Source: Blastocladiella britannica
Taxonomy: Eukaryota; Blastocladiomycota; Blastocladiomycetes; Blastocladiales; Blastocladiaceae
DNA: 22,857 nucleotides
Assembly (NCBI GenBank): GCA_025349905.2
Contig: MU624810.1
Coordinates: 1-22,857 of the forward strand
Direction of reading: 5' to 3'
Part shown: positions 8,310-17,699 of the stretch, piece by piece
How positions within the stretch are numbered: the stretch's first letter is position 1
Layout of the letters: the number at the start of each line of letters is the position of its first letter
Position numbers and translations under genes: made by a program
Notes under the pieces: generated by a model
Told to the model about the DNA's origin: nothing
The model's database searches: none
What the model saw: the letters and a program-made list of their open reading frames with translations, nothing else

Positions 8310-9212
8310 TCAGCTGGATGAAGAGGCACGGTAGGTCCTAGCACCAAACAGCGCCGACCCGACCCGCACGTTAGTCGACCCACACTCAATCGCGTGTGCA
8401 AAATCGTCCGACATGCCCATCGACAGTTCCAATGAATTCGCGATCCCACTTGGCACGTCGGCAGCGATCCGCGCCGCCCAGTCGCTGAGTAACGCAAAGT
8501 CGCGAGCTCCCTGACCCGGCTCGCCGATCGTCATCAGACCCGCGACAAGCAGCCGCGGACACTCGTCCACCACAACGCGGGCGAGGTCCAAAAGCGCCGG
8601 GAAGTCGGCGACGCCGGCCTTGGACGGTTCCGAGGACGTGTTGACTTGCAGGAACACGCGCAGCCGATCGTTCTCCGGTGCCGAGTCAGGGAACAACCGG
8701 GCAAGGTGCTTTTGCAGCTCGCGCGCCAGTTTCGCCGAGTCCAGCGTCTCCACGACCCACAGTCCACGCGGGACCAGCTGCGCAATCGCTTTCGCCTTGT
8801 TGGTCTGCAAGTGGCCGATAAAGTGCCAACGCAGGTCGTTATGCTCTCCTAAAAGCGCGTGCGCCCGCTCGGCCTTGTCCACCAGCTCCTGTACGTAGTT
8901 CTCGCCAAAGTGCCGCTGGCCCGTTGCACTGTGCATGGCCAAAATATCGGACAGCGGACGCGTCTTGCTGACGGCCACCAGACGCACGGACCCGGGCGCG
9001 TCAAAGGTCAAAGGGCGGCCGTGGGTGGATGCGGCGGACGCGATGGCCTGGGCAATGGTCGCGTGGTTATGGGCCAGGTCGGCCGTGCGCTCGGGCGTGG
9101 CAGTATCTGTTATTGAGGTCGCCGACATGAAGAAGGCTGTTGGTTTTATGAAGAGTGGGACGAGTTGCCGAGTACGGCTGCAGTGCAAGCGGGGAGCGAT
9201 TCGCAAGAGCAT
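8310..9212 (-). CDS. PLP homeostasis protein (YggS/PROSC family)
   Basis: Single-exon, 300 residues. Fold-type III PLP-binding protein that buffers vitamin B6 and has no known enzymatic activity. Motifs: LVAVSKTRP with the PLP-binding lysine (about K83), HFGENYVQEL (about 101), WHFIGHLQTNKAK (about 129), VFLQVNTSSEPSKAG, GLMTIGE, and the phosphate-binding LSMGMSDDFAHAI...VRVGSALFG (about 263-287). The first ATG (9212) gives an N-terminus MLLRIAPRLHCSRTRQLVPL with several Arg and no acidic residue, a likely mitochondrial presequence. A second ATG at 9128 (MSATSIT) would give a cytosolic form of family-typical length. The importin gene ends 54 bp upstream in the same orientation. The function call is very secure; targeting is inferred. 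Confidence 0.93.
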   Translation of the reverse strand: MLLRIAPRLHCSRTRQLVPLFIKPTAFFMSATSITDTATPERTADLAHNHATIAQAIASAASTHGRPLTFDAPGSVRLVAVSKTRPLSDILAMHSATGQRHFGENYVQELVDKAERAHALLGEHNDLRWHFIGHLQTNKAKAIAQLVPRGLWVVETLDSAKLARELQKHLARLFPDSAPENDRLRVFLQVNTSSEPSKAGVADFPALLDLARVVVDECPRLLVAGLMTIGEPGQGARDFALLSDWAARIAADVPSGIANSLELSMGMSDDFAHAIECGSTNVRVGSALFGARTYRASSSS

Positions 9213-9266
9213 GAATCGTCGCTGAAGGAGGAAAAAAGTCAAAAGCTCATGAAGATTGGGGACAGC

Positions 9267-11882
9267 CTACTCGAGCACCATGCCCTCGACGGCCCCGACC
9301 ATATCGTCCATCCGCGCCATACCACCCGCACTCGTGCTGCCGTTGCTCGCGAGCGACCCTCCAACCGCGATCTCTCTCGCCTCCAAGCTCCACCCATGGA
9401 CCACGAGCTCACGGACCGCGGCCACGCGCATGCGCACGCGCGACTCGCGTTTCGGCACCCACGCGACCGCGCGGTCGAGCGCGGCAATGTGTGGCTCGCC
9501 GAGCCACGCGGGCCCCGCCGCCGCCACAAAGTTGTACAGCGCGTCGGCGGCCTTGTCGCGGATCTCGGCGTCACTCGACGACGGGGCCAACAAAATGTTG
9601 GCGGCTTCGTTTTTCCCATGGTGATTGCCGCTGTAGATCTCGTTCATCCCGCGGGTCCCAAACGCGACGAGCGCCAGCAACACCCCACGCCAGTCGCCCG
9701 CGTGAGGCGATCCCGGGGCCCGGTCGGCGGCCGCCGTCAGTTGACGCACGATTGCGGCCGAGTGGCCCGACGTCGCATTGGCCACGCCCCAGATCGCTTC
9801 GCGTACCGCCCGCCGGTCCATGAGCAGCGAGTGGTTCATGGGATTCTTGCCATTCGCCACAGGCTTGGTGGCACTGCCGGTGCGCACTCGGGTCGCCATG
9901 GCGGTCCATGGGTTGTCACTGCCATCTTCGGAAGCGGTGGCTGCAGGCGATGCCATTGTCATGGCTTGCAAGGGCACGCCAAGGGCAGCGCCCGCCAGAA
10001 TTGCGTACCACAGATCGGCCACGGGCGCCGCGTCAAACATGGCCGACACCGCTCCGAGCGCCTGTGCGGCGGCAATGTTGCTCAGAACCAGAAGCGCTTC
10101 CCGCGAATAGGCCGGCGACACGCTTGCGGTCCTCAATAGCTGTCCCGAGCTGGTGTGGGCATCACCTAGTGCTGCAGGTGGTGGTGGCAGGTGGACCGTG
10201 TATGGCAACAGTCCCTGCACGGCGATCGAGTACAGTGCAACGGGCGCTCCCAGTCGGACGAGAAGCGCCGTGTGGTCATCTGCTCCACCTATTTATTTAT
10301 TGGTTTTTAGCCTTACGATCCACATCATTAAATGGACAACGTACTTGCAACATTGGTGAGCGCTCGCAAGATCGGGGTCCGAAGCCGGCCTGCGTCCCCT
10401 CGGCCAATGGTTTCGAATCTGGATGAACATGACGGGCAGTCAGAATCACATAAAGAAGAAAAAAAGCAGGATCGTACCGACGCAGTTGCAAGAGATCAAT
10501 CAGCCGCGCACACATGCGCTCTGCCGTCTCGCCCTGGCCCCAGAAATGCGATGCGTGTAACGGAAGTATGTCCGTATCCGTGAGAGCTTCGGAGTTGCGA
10601 TCCTCCTCGCTGGCGGGCCCCACCGCCAAGAGTGCACGTGCAAGGCCCCAAGCGGCGTCCACTACCGTTTCGAGATCCGAGTGCAGCAGCAGTGTGGTCA
10701 TGATTGGAACGAGTGGTTGGATCTATTTTATTATGCGCGTGTGTCAATGTCCATTACACCTGAAGAATAGAGGGAAAATAAGACGTACAAAGCTCCAGTC
10801 ATGGCTGGTACGCACGCCGCGACACAGGTTTGCGGCAAACCACGCCGTGATGCGCGACACCTGAACCTTATCGGCATCACTCATCGACCCACGAGATGGA
10901 GAAGCGGAAGCAACTGCTCGCGTCAACGGCGATCGCGACCCGGACGGCGTGGGCATGGACGCGGCCAAGTCGGTCTCCACCAGCCCGTGTCCCATGGCAA
11001 ATGCCACCGCGGCCTCCACGCCGCCCGCCTCCACCACCGCGGCCCGTCCCTGCGATCCGTCACCGGCCACGTTCCCAAGCGCCCACAACGCTTGGATCTG
11101 TACCTCCGTGTCTGGGTGCGATGCGACCAGAAGCGTCAGGTTGGAAAGAAGGCGCGGGCAGTCAGTCAGCAAGTGCAGGGTTTGGGCGTGAGTTCCGGCA
11201 GCAATGTTGGTCAGCACCCAGCACGTTTCGTAGAGCAGGCCCGGTGGAGACGCGGGTCCGGCGAGGATCTGCGAGAGGATTGGGAGCGGGCGGAGGTCCA
11301 GGACATTGTTAATGGCGTTTGGGATCTTGTCTGGTTATTTCTTTTTATGAGATCAGGCCATACTTCTGGATGAGGAAGACCAAGGAAACCGTACCAAGGG
11401 AAAGGTACTTGCGGAGCGCAACAACGCCGTTGGCAACGTACTCGATCACGTCCGACTGCAACGCGGCGGCAATGGCATGTGCCTCGTATGGAAGCAGGTT
11501 GGCGATCGAGTTCATTTCGTGCGCCTCGACTGGGTTCTGCGGGGTCCCCGAAAGCGAAAAGTGGGCGAGCTTGGCGTGGATCTGTTTCCTCACGTTCTTT
11601 GAGTGATCCGCTCCTTTCCTCATATGTGATATAAAAACACCGTCGTACCGTGCCAAGAAGCGCATCAATCTCGTCGTCATCGCCACCCTGGCTGGTGCTG
11701 CCAAACGACGTCGGTGCCTCTTGCTTGATGGGAATGTCGGCGATCGCTCCTGCCCCTCCGGAAGATGGTCGCGCTCCGGGTTCAGGACCAGTGACAGACT
11801 TGCGACCGCGGGATGGTACGACGGTGGTCGCGCCAATACCAGAACTGCCGCGTGGAAATAGAGGCGAATCGGCTGCGTTCAT
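9267..11882 (-). CDS. Importin subunit alpha-like armadillo-repeat protein (divergent, 772 aa)
   Basis: Nuclear-import adaptor family. Six exons in transcript order: 11649-11882, 11395-11596, 10789-11330, 10478-10722, 10345-10418 and 9267-10288. Introns are 52, 64, 66, 59 and 56 nt and all junctions keep phase. Joined exons give ARM signatures: GVVALRKYLSL, then LLYETCWVLTNIAAGTHAQT, IQALWALGNVAGDG, AANLCRGVRTSHDW, then PIMTTLLLHSD..VVDAAWGL, RTPILRALTNVAS, SREALLVLSNIAA and DRRAVREAIWGVANATSGH. These match importin-alpha ARM 2-8, including the Trp ladder in part. At 772 residues it is longer than the usual 520-550, with Ser/Pro- and Ala-rich insertions. The N-terminal 78-residue exon lacks the Arg/Lys-rich IBB pattern, so it may not bind importin-beta conventionally. 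Cargo and role are unknown. Confidence 0.82.
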
Positions 11883-12051
11883 TTCTTTCTTTTTCCTAAT
11901 AATACGGTTGGTATATGGCGTTCAGTGTATCTTCAGCAGGAGAGGAGAAAGGCGCGGTGGGTGCGGATGGATTTTAAGCGCAAGGAAGAAAAAAAAAAAC
12001 CATTCATATTTCCAAGCTCACGCGTTCGATGGGAAATCAACCTGTCACTTG
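11883..12051. other. 169-bp spacer between DPH7 and the importin-alpha-like gene
   Basis: Holds the DPH7 3' end and the promoter of the importin-like gene, both on the - strand. It contains an A-run on the + strand (about 11990-11999). No TATA box or gene is supported. Confidence 0.4.
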
Positions 12052-13264
12052 TCAAGGGCTCCACACATGCAGCGAGTGATCGTAGAAAGAGCACGTCGCC
12101 AGCGTGTCCCCACGGTGCCCGACCCAGTCCACGCCGTACGCAATACTCTTGTGTGCCGTGTACTCGCGCGTCACAGTCGGTGTACCTTCTGTCCTTTATT
12201 AGGTTAGCCTCAATTCACCCAACCAAAGAAAGGAGTATACCATTGTCGACAAGATCCACCACAAAGAACCCAGCGTACATGCCCGCGACCGCGATCCGGT
12301 TGCGATTCGCACCCGACCCCCACTTGAGCCGCCAGACTCCGCCGCCCATCTCCAGCGTGTGCAGAGGTTGAGCGCGTGGACCCAGCGTCCGCTTATCCCA
12401 GATCCGCAGCGAGTCGTCGTAACTGCCAGTGCACACGGTCCATTCGTCGTAAGGGGAGCACGCGACTGCACATACGCCGGCGCCGTGTGCGCGGGTGTTG
12501 CGCGACGTCGGGCCCGTGGCACTGGGGTCAACACGTACGTCCCAGGAGCAGAACGCCGCGTCGTCGGCCCCACTGTACAGCGTACTACCGGACGAGAACG
12601 GATCGTAGCACACGGACCACGCCTCGAGCGTGTGCGCGGCCCAGGTTGCGGTCGGGACCAGGCCGGTTGGTGTAGCGGCTACCACTGCCAGTTCTCCCGA
12701 CGACAGAGAGACGGCAATGGATGGGCTCAATTCTTCGGTGGCCGTGTCAGGGTAATGTGTGGGCGTGTGCCGGCGGTTGGACCAGTCGAGCGAGAGGCAC
12801 AAGGTCGTGAGGTCAGTGGCTACTTGTGCCTCTGAGAGGAACGAGAGCGAGGGGGCAGCGCCATCATTGGTGTTGTTGAGCGAGTACAGCTGCACCTGGC
12901 CAATCGAGTTGCCCACGGCCAGGGTGGTGCTTTCAAGACCACCCCATTTCATGTCGAGGACCGCCGGGCAGTCGAGGGCCTGGATGGGCCGCAGGGACGC
13001 GTCATTTATGTAATCAATGTCACTGCCACCAGTGGCTGATTCCTCGGGCAGGTGGTGCAGGTAGATGCGTCCGGTACGGGCGATTGCTTTTTTCTGGCTG
13101 CCTTGGTCATCATCAACAACAGCAGTATTAGAAGGGAGCAGCTGGTAGGTGCCGACAGCAAACAGGTGCGGGTGCGCGGGACACGCTTCCACCGCGTCGG
13201 CCGAGTACTCGGTGTCGAAGGTCGCCAGTGTTGTTGCAGTTGGGTTGGCGATGCTCTCTTCCAT
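12052..13264 (-). CDS. DPH7: Diphthine methyltransferase / methylesterase (WD40), DPH7
   Basis: WD-repeat enzyme that demethylates methylated diphthine on eEF2 in diphthamide synthesis; cytosolic. Two exons, 12241-13264 and 12052-12188, with a 52-nt intron (GTATAC..ACAG), give 386 residues, close to yeast RRT2 (387). Visible features are the N-terminal FDTEYSADAVEACP and FAVGTYQL, WD blades including LDMKWG, CLSLDWSNRR, HTLEAWSVCYDP...LYSGADDAAFCSWDVR and CTGSYDDSLRIWDKR, and the diagnostic C-terminus HKSIAYGVDWVG...LATCSFYDHSLHVWSP supplied by exon 2. That C-terminal match to DPH7 (AYGADW, CSFYDH) fixes the splice site. It diverges from PTPA with only 28 bp between start codons. Confidence 0.92.
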
Positions 13265-13292
13265 TTTTTCTCTTGATTAAGCAAAAAAAAAC
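13265..13292. promoter_or_regulatory. 28-bp divergent intergenic region between DPH7 and PTPA
   Basis: The two start codons face away from each other with 28 bp between them, mostly pyrimidines then a run of nine A just before the PTPA ATG (AAAAAAACATGG). Promoter elements and leaders must extend into the opposite coding region. Confidence 0.6.
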
Positions 13293-14688
13293 ATGGCCTT
13301 GACCACCTCTGTTGCTTCTGACGGCGACATGACCATGGAAATGACCATGGACATGGACAGCACGACCTACACGCTGCCCTTGCGCCGCATCATCACCCCC
13401 GAGGACCTTGAGCACTACCACGCATCGCCCATGCACGCCGACTTTTTGGGATTCATCGAGGCGTGCTCGGCGGCAGTGCGCGGCTGCAAGATCTCGGACG
13501 AGGTGCTCGAGTCGCCTGTATGCGCATATTCTACATTTATACTGCAGACTATATACTGAGAATACTCGATAAGATCATTGTTCGGCTCTCCGCGTTGCTG
13601 AACGCCATTGCCGCCCTGGCCGCCGATACTCCAGCACTACCCGAGACGAAATCGCGGTTTGGTAACCCTGCCTTTCGCATGTTTTACGATAAGCTGGCCG
13701 AGGTATCCATTATTTTCCATCTCTTTTGTGGCCAGTAACTGATTGATCCAATTATTATACACAGTCACTCCCATCGCTCCTCCAACCAGTGTTGGGCGAT
13801 GATCGCGCCGCTGCGGTTCCCGAGGTCGCCAAGTACCTCGAAAAGTCGTTTGGCGATCGCAAGCGGATCGACTATGGCACTGGCCACGAGGCCAACTTTA
13901 TGGCCTTTCTGTATGCATACTCCTTTATACCCGATCATTTCTTGCTCATACGTTATATGTGTATAGCCTCTGTCTGCGCAAGCTCGGCTTGGTCACGGAC
14001 GAGGATCTCCCAGCATTGATCCTTCGTATTTTCGTCAAGTCCGTTTATACTTTCCTCTTATCGACGGTATCAAACAAACAACAAAAAAACTAACGAAACA
14101 ATGGAAAATAGATACATTGACCTGATGCGCGTGATCCAGTTTCAGTACTGGTTGGAACCAGCCGGATCGCACGGCGTGTGGGGACTGGACGACTACCACT
14201 CGCTCCCGTTCCTGTTTGGAGCCTCGCAGCTCGTCACGCATCCGAACCTGCGGCCACGGGCGGTGCGGTCCGCCGAGCTCGTGGAAGCGTTCGCGCCCGA
14301 CTACATGTACCTAGGCTGCATTCAGTTCATCAACAAGGTGAAGCCCACGGCCTCGTTGCGGTGGCACTCGCCGATGCTGGACGATATTTCGGGCGTCAAG
14401 ACCTGGGCCAAAGTGGAAGAGGGCATGCGCAAAATGTACCGGGCCGAGGTACTGGGCAAACTGCCGATCATGCAGCATTTCTTGTTTGGGTCGCTGCTGC
14501 CGTTCGAGAACGTGTCGGGCCGCGTGGTGCGCGACGAGGACTTGGAGGCTGACGACGGACACTTGCACGTGTACGCCATGGGCCAGCAGTTTCCGGTGTG
14601 TTGCGGGATGCGCTTGCCGTCGGCGATTGCGGCCCGTGAGCGCGAGGCCGAGCGTAAAGGCCGCAGTGATGCGCTGCCTTTTGACTAA
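13293..14688 (+). CDS. Serine/threonine phosphatase 2A activator (PTPA / RRD family)
   Basis: PP2A phosphatase activator and peptidyl-prolyl isomerase that helps metal loading of the PP2A catalytic subunit. Five exons: 13293-13517, 13574-13702, 13765-13910, 13967-14038 and 14112-14688; introns 56, 62, 56 and 73 nt; 382 residues. Joined exons give the family motifs in order: ITPEDLEHYHASP..DFLGFIEACSAAVRGCKISDE in the N-terminal part, SRFGNPAFR (about 102-110), IDYGTGHEANFMAFL (about 153-167), LRKLGLV..LPALILRIF, YWLEPAGSHGVWGLDDYHSL (about 203-222), HPNLRPRAV and CIQFINKVK. The residues that form the conserved peptide/ATP pocket (GTGHE, GSHGVWGLDDY) are intact. The N-terminus has a short Met-rich stretch (MTMEMTMDMD). 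The stop is 17 bp from the convergent WDR83 stop. Confidence 0.95.
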
Positions 14689-14705
14689 CTGAATATATTT
14701 TTTAC
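14689..14705. terminator. 17-bp convergent spacer between PTPA and WDR83 stops
   Basis: CTGAATATATTTTTTAC separates the two stop codons. Both transcripts must end inside or beyond the opposite coding region, so their 3' ends are predicted to be complementary. Confidence 0.6.
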
Positions 14706-15811
14706 TCAATCATCGATCCCCCACCACCAGCGCATGGACCCGTCAGCGCCGCCGGTGACACACGCGGCCGCAACTGGGCTGGTTGCGAGCCCGACCACCG
14801 CGCCCGTGTGCCCGTCAAGCGACTGCACCGGTCCCGCGCCTCGATCCCCCGCCAAGTCCCAGACCAGCGCGCGGCCGTCCTCGGACCCGGCCAGGACCAG
14901 CGCGTCGCGGTGGTCTAAGGTCGCTGGGAGGCGCAGATCGCCGTTCACTGCGCCAACATAAGCGTTCAGGTCGTCGCCCGTGGCCACGTCCAGTAAACGC
15001 AGCGGCACGCCTGCGGTGCCATGCACCAGCATGCACTGGTCGTCGTTGGACAGGGCCACGCATGTGATTGGGGCTGTATCCATTTATGAGGTTGTCGTTT
15101 CCCAAGATCCAAAATGGAAGGAGCGTACAGCCAATGGAGTCGGTGGACTTTGACCCGGCCCGCAAATCGTACACGCGCACGCAACCATCGACGCTCCCCG
15201 AGACCACCAGGTGGTCGCGGATGGTGACGGAGGTGACGCTGTCCTTGGCGTCGGTGAGGATCTGGATCGGCTTGTTGCCGTTGGACTTGAGGTCCCACAG
15301 CCGCACCGACGTGTCGTACGACCCGCTGGCAACCACGGTGCCGTTGCTGTTGAATGCGACGGTGTTGATGCGCTATTATCATGATTATTCAGTCTACAGC
15401 AGGATACACCAATCAAGAACATAAAAGAACGATTACCTCGGTGTGGCCGGTGATCTTGCGTGTCATGGCTGCCGCCGACACGTCCCACATGAGCACGCCG
15501 CGGTCTTTACCGCAGCTCGCGAGCCGAGTGTTGTCAGGCGATCTATGTTATAATAAACCGATCAGTCCCATTCCGTCAGCAGCACCCTATCCCTGGTCCC
15601 GCACCGACATTGCAACGTCGAGCACTTCCCACCCGTGCCCCGAGAGCGTCATGACCAGGCGCTGGTCGCGCGCGTTCCACAGCCGCAAAAGTTTATCGGC
15701 CCCTCCCGTGAGCACGTAGTTACCAGCACTATCAAACTGGGCGGCATTGACGGGCCCGGCATGGGCTTCGGGCGTTAACGCCACCATTCGGTACGGTCCG
15801 TTGTCGCTCAT
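14706..15811 (-). CDS. WD40 scaffold WDR83 / MORG1 homologue
   Basis: WD-repeat protein; in animals a MAPK/ERK scaffold that also associates with spliceosomes. Four exons: 15609-15811, 15437-15542, 15129-15372 and 14706-15073; introns 66, 64 and 55 nt; 306 residues versus about 315 in human. Start ATG 15811 (MSDNGPYRMVAL) is the first ATG after an in-frame GTG-led stretch. WD blades: AAQFDSAGNYVLTGGADKLLRLWN, GHGWEVLDVAISPDNTRLASCGKD..LMWDV, GHTERINTVAFNSNG..SGSYDTSVRLWDL, VSGSVDGCVRVYDLR, SIGSPITCVALSND, LAGSEDGRALVWDL and CVTGGADGSMRW. The HGWEVLDVA and DSIGSPITCV joins match MORG1 (HGYEVLD, ..G.PIT) and settle splice phase. The first intron needs a GTCGGT donor, which is atypical. The start is 44 bp downstream of the preceding gene's stop. 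Confidence 0.85.
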
Positions 15812-15855
15812 GTTGATATTGGTTGTTATTCGTCGTTGGAAGAGAAGAGCCGTTT

Positions 15856-17637
15856 TCACTCGGCCACAGTGGAAACTGACACCAACGCCATGGCCTCGAC
15901 CACCGCCGCCAGGCTCACATTATCGCGCACCTTCTCAGCCACGCTCGCCGTATCCGACGCTGCTACTGCCGCCGGTTTACGTCCCGCGGAGTGAACGGCA
16001 CCAGGCACCACGGCGATCCCCTTTCCACGCGTGCGATCGGCCCCGACCCACACTTTCCGCGGTCCCGCCTGCGCGTACCCGACCGCGATCCGTGCTCCCG
16101 CCACCTGCCCATGCGTCTCGACTGCCGCTGCTGCGCGGGCAACGGCCCCCGGGGGCAGGTCCGGCACCCCGGCGACCAGGCCCGAGTGCGGCCAGTGCAA
16201 ACAGTTGTCATTGTCACCGTTGTTGGGAGTATCGATTCCGGCCACCACGGTCCCGGCTGGGCCCCACCTGACTGACGTTGCCGCGGGAGTGATGTGTTCG
16301 CCGGGAGCCAAGGGCCGAGGTGTCGCCGGGTGTACGGCGTCAGGAGAACATGCGGCAAGCCACGATCGCGCAACCGACTCGTGCTCAAGCACCACGGCGC
16401 GGTCGGTCCCAGTCGCGCCGCTCACGCCCACGGGTATCAGCGTCGCCATGGCGAGCACACCGCGTCGGGTCCATGACAGGTAAAATGGGCGTGGAAAGGA
16501 TGAGAGGGATGACGGGTCGTCGGGAATGCACACGATAGTTCCAGAGACGCGAGTGACGGCGCTGGTAAGTGGGACTGGAGGAGGCGGTGGTGGAAGAGTG
16601 GTGGTTGGTTCTGGCACTGGCGGTGCGGTACGGCGCAGGAGTGAGGACAAGCCGCCGGACGGCGACGAGGACCGCGACAGGGTCGACTGCAGCCACGATG
16701 CCAGGCCGCTTGCCATGGACGTTGGCGGTGCAATATTCGCCTCATCCGCTACTGGCGGATCTGCTGCTGGAGGCGATGGCACTGGTGGCGACGCGGCGTC
16801 ATTGTTAGTATCGTTGTCATCGAGTGCCGGCTGCAACGCCGCCCATCGCGACACCCACGTCGCTCGGAGCCGGTGTTCCGGGACCGACCATGCATCGCCA
16901 GCAACATACACGCCAAACCCATCCTCGGCCCGCATCAGCATACAACGTTCAGGCAATGGCTGCATCAACAACGGAGCACCAATCACCGGACAACGTGCCG
17001 GCCACGCGTCCCACGCCTCAAACTCGTCAACTTTTCCATCCGCCAGAACCCTTACCACCGCCGGCACCAGTTCCGCCTGCATCACGCGCTGTGCTTCAGG
17101 GATCAATTCGACCGACTCGACATCGTCATCGTCGCGCCGGTGCCGGGGCTCGCCGGGCGACTGAGGGAGCGGTGGGGCCGCGGCGGCAGGGTCGACGGCC
17201 AGCATGAACCGGGCCAGGGCCGACCGAGCAAGCCCGGCCACTGCGTGCTCGCTCAGATCGTGCACTTCCAGGACCGGCGGGTGTGTGCGGGCGCCGCCGT
17301 GCGTGGATCGGCGCACGGTGGTCGGGGACGAAATGCTCAGCTGCAGGGCGTACCGTCCGTTGACGCTGGATACGCCGCCGCGGACGTGTACGGTGATGGA
17401 TCGGCGCGTGCGGTGCGTCGTCACCGTGAACGGGTCGGCAACAGCGGTCGTGGGCAACTCAGTGTCATCGGCAAAGGTCGCGGTTAGCGAGTGAATGGCC
17501 AGGGCCACACCCGTGGTCTGCAAAATGTGCTGCACCGACGATCGTGGCGGCGGTGGGTGGAACGCCAGGACCTGGTCCGAGAGTCCATCGAGAACCGCCA
17601 GGTGCAGGAGGCGGGCCGGGGCGTAGGTGATTTCCAT
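15856..17637 (-). CDS. Possible CCZ1-like longin-domain protein (Rab7 GEF subunit), tentative
   Basis: Intronless 593-residue frame from ATG 17637. The N-terminus (LLHLAVLDGLSDQVLAFHPP..ILQTTGVALAIHSLTATF..DPFTVTTHRTRRSITVHV) follows the pattern of the first longin domain of CCZ1, where 'iLfyyP', 'GlceAivqFtrtF' and a strand pair occur in the same order. A later NDNCLHWPHSGL resembles the second-longin 'dyLvWSGL' segment. The middle holds Asp/Ser/Pro low complexity (about 270-360), and the C-terminus is Ala/Val-rich. If correct, it works with MON1 to activate Rab7 on late endosomes/vacuole. The similarity is seen by eye only; an HPS-type or other longin protein is equally possible, or an unrelated conserved protein. 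Confidence 0.4.
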   Translation of the reverse strand: MEITYAPARLLHLAVLDGLSDQVLAFHPPPPRSSVQHILQTTGVALAIHSLTATFADDTELPTTAVADPFTVTTHRTRRSITVHVRGGVSSVNGRYALQLSISSPTTVRRSTHGGARTHPPVLEVHDLSEHAVAGLARSALARFMLAVDPAAAAPPLPQSPGEPRHRRDDDDVESVELIPEAQRVMQAELVPAVVRVLADGKVDEFEAWDAWPARCPVIGAPLLMQPLPERCMLMRAEDGFGVYVAGDAWSVPEHRLRATWVSRWAALQPALDDNDTNNDAASPPVPSPPAADPPVADEANIAPPTSMASGLASWLQSTLSRSSSPSGGLSSLLRRTAPPVPEPTTTLPPPPPPVPLTSAVTRVSGTIVCIPDDPSSLSSFPRPFYLSWTRRGVLAMATLIPVGVSGATGTDRAVVLEHESVARSWLAACSPDAVHPATPRPLAPGEHITPAATSVRWGPAGTVVAGIDTPNNGDNDNCLHWPHSGLVAGVPDLPPGAVARAAAAVETHGQVAGARIAVGYAQAGPRKVWVGADRTRGKGIAVVPGAVHSAGRKPAAVAASDTASVAEKVRDNVSLAAVVEAMALVSVSTVAE

Positions 17638-17699
17638 TCGAGAATATCTTATTCGGTATGGTACCTCGTAATAGGATGACGAAAGAGAAAACGATCACG
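17638..17699. other. 62-bp spacer between tandem genes
   Basis: Separates the Trp-rich repeat gene stop (TAA region at 17700) from the start of the possible CCZ1-like gene, both on the - strand. It is A/T-richer than its surroundings. No separate feature is seen. Confidence 0.4.

Noticed and set aside
9165..10139. 324-residue open frame on the + strand
   Set aside because: Antisense to the last importin exon; His/Arg/Gly-rich shadow with no recognisable features.
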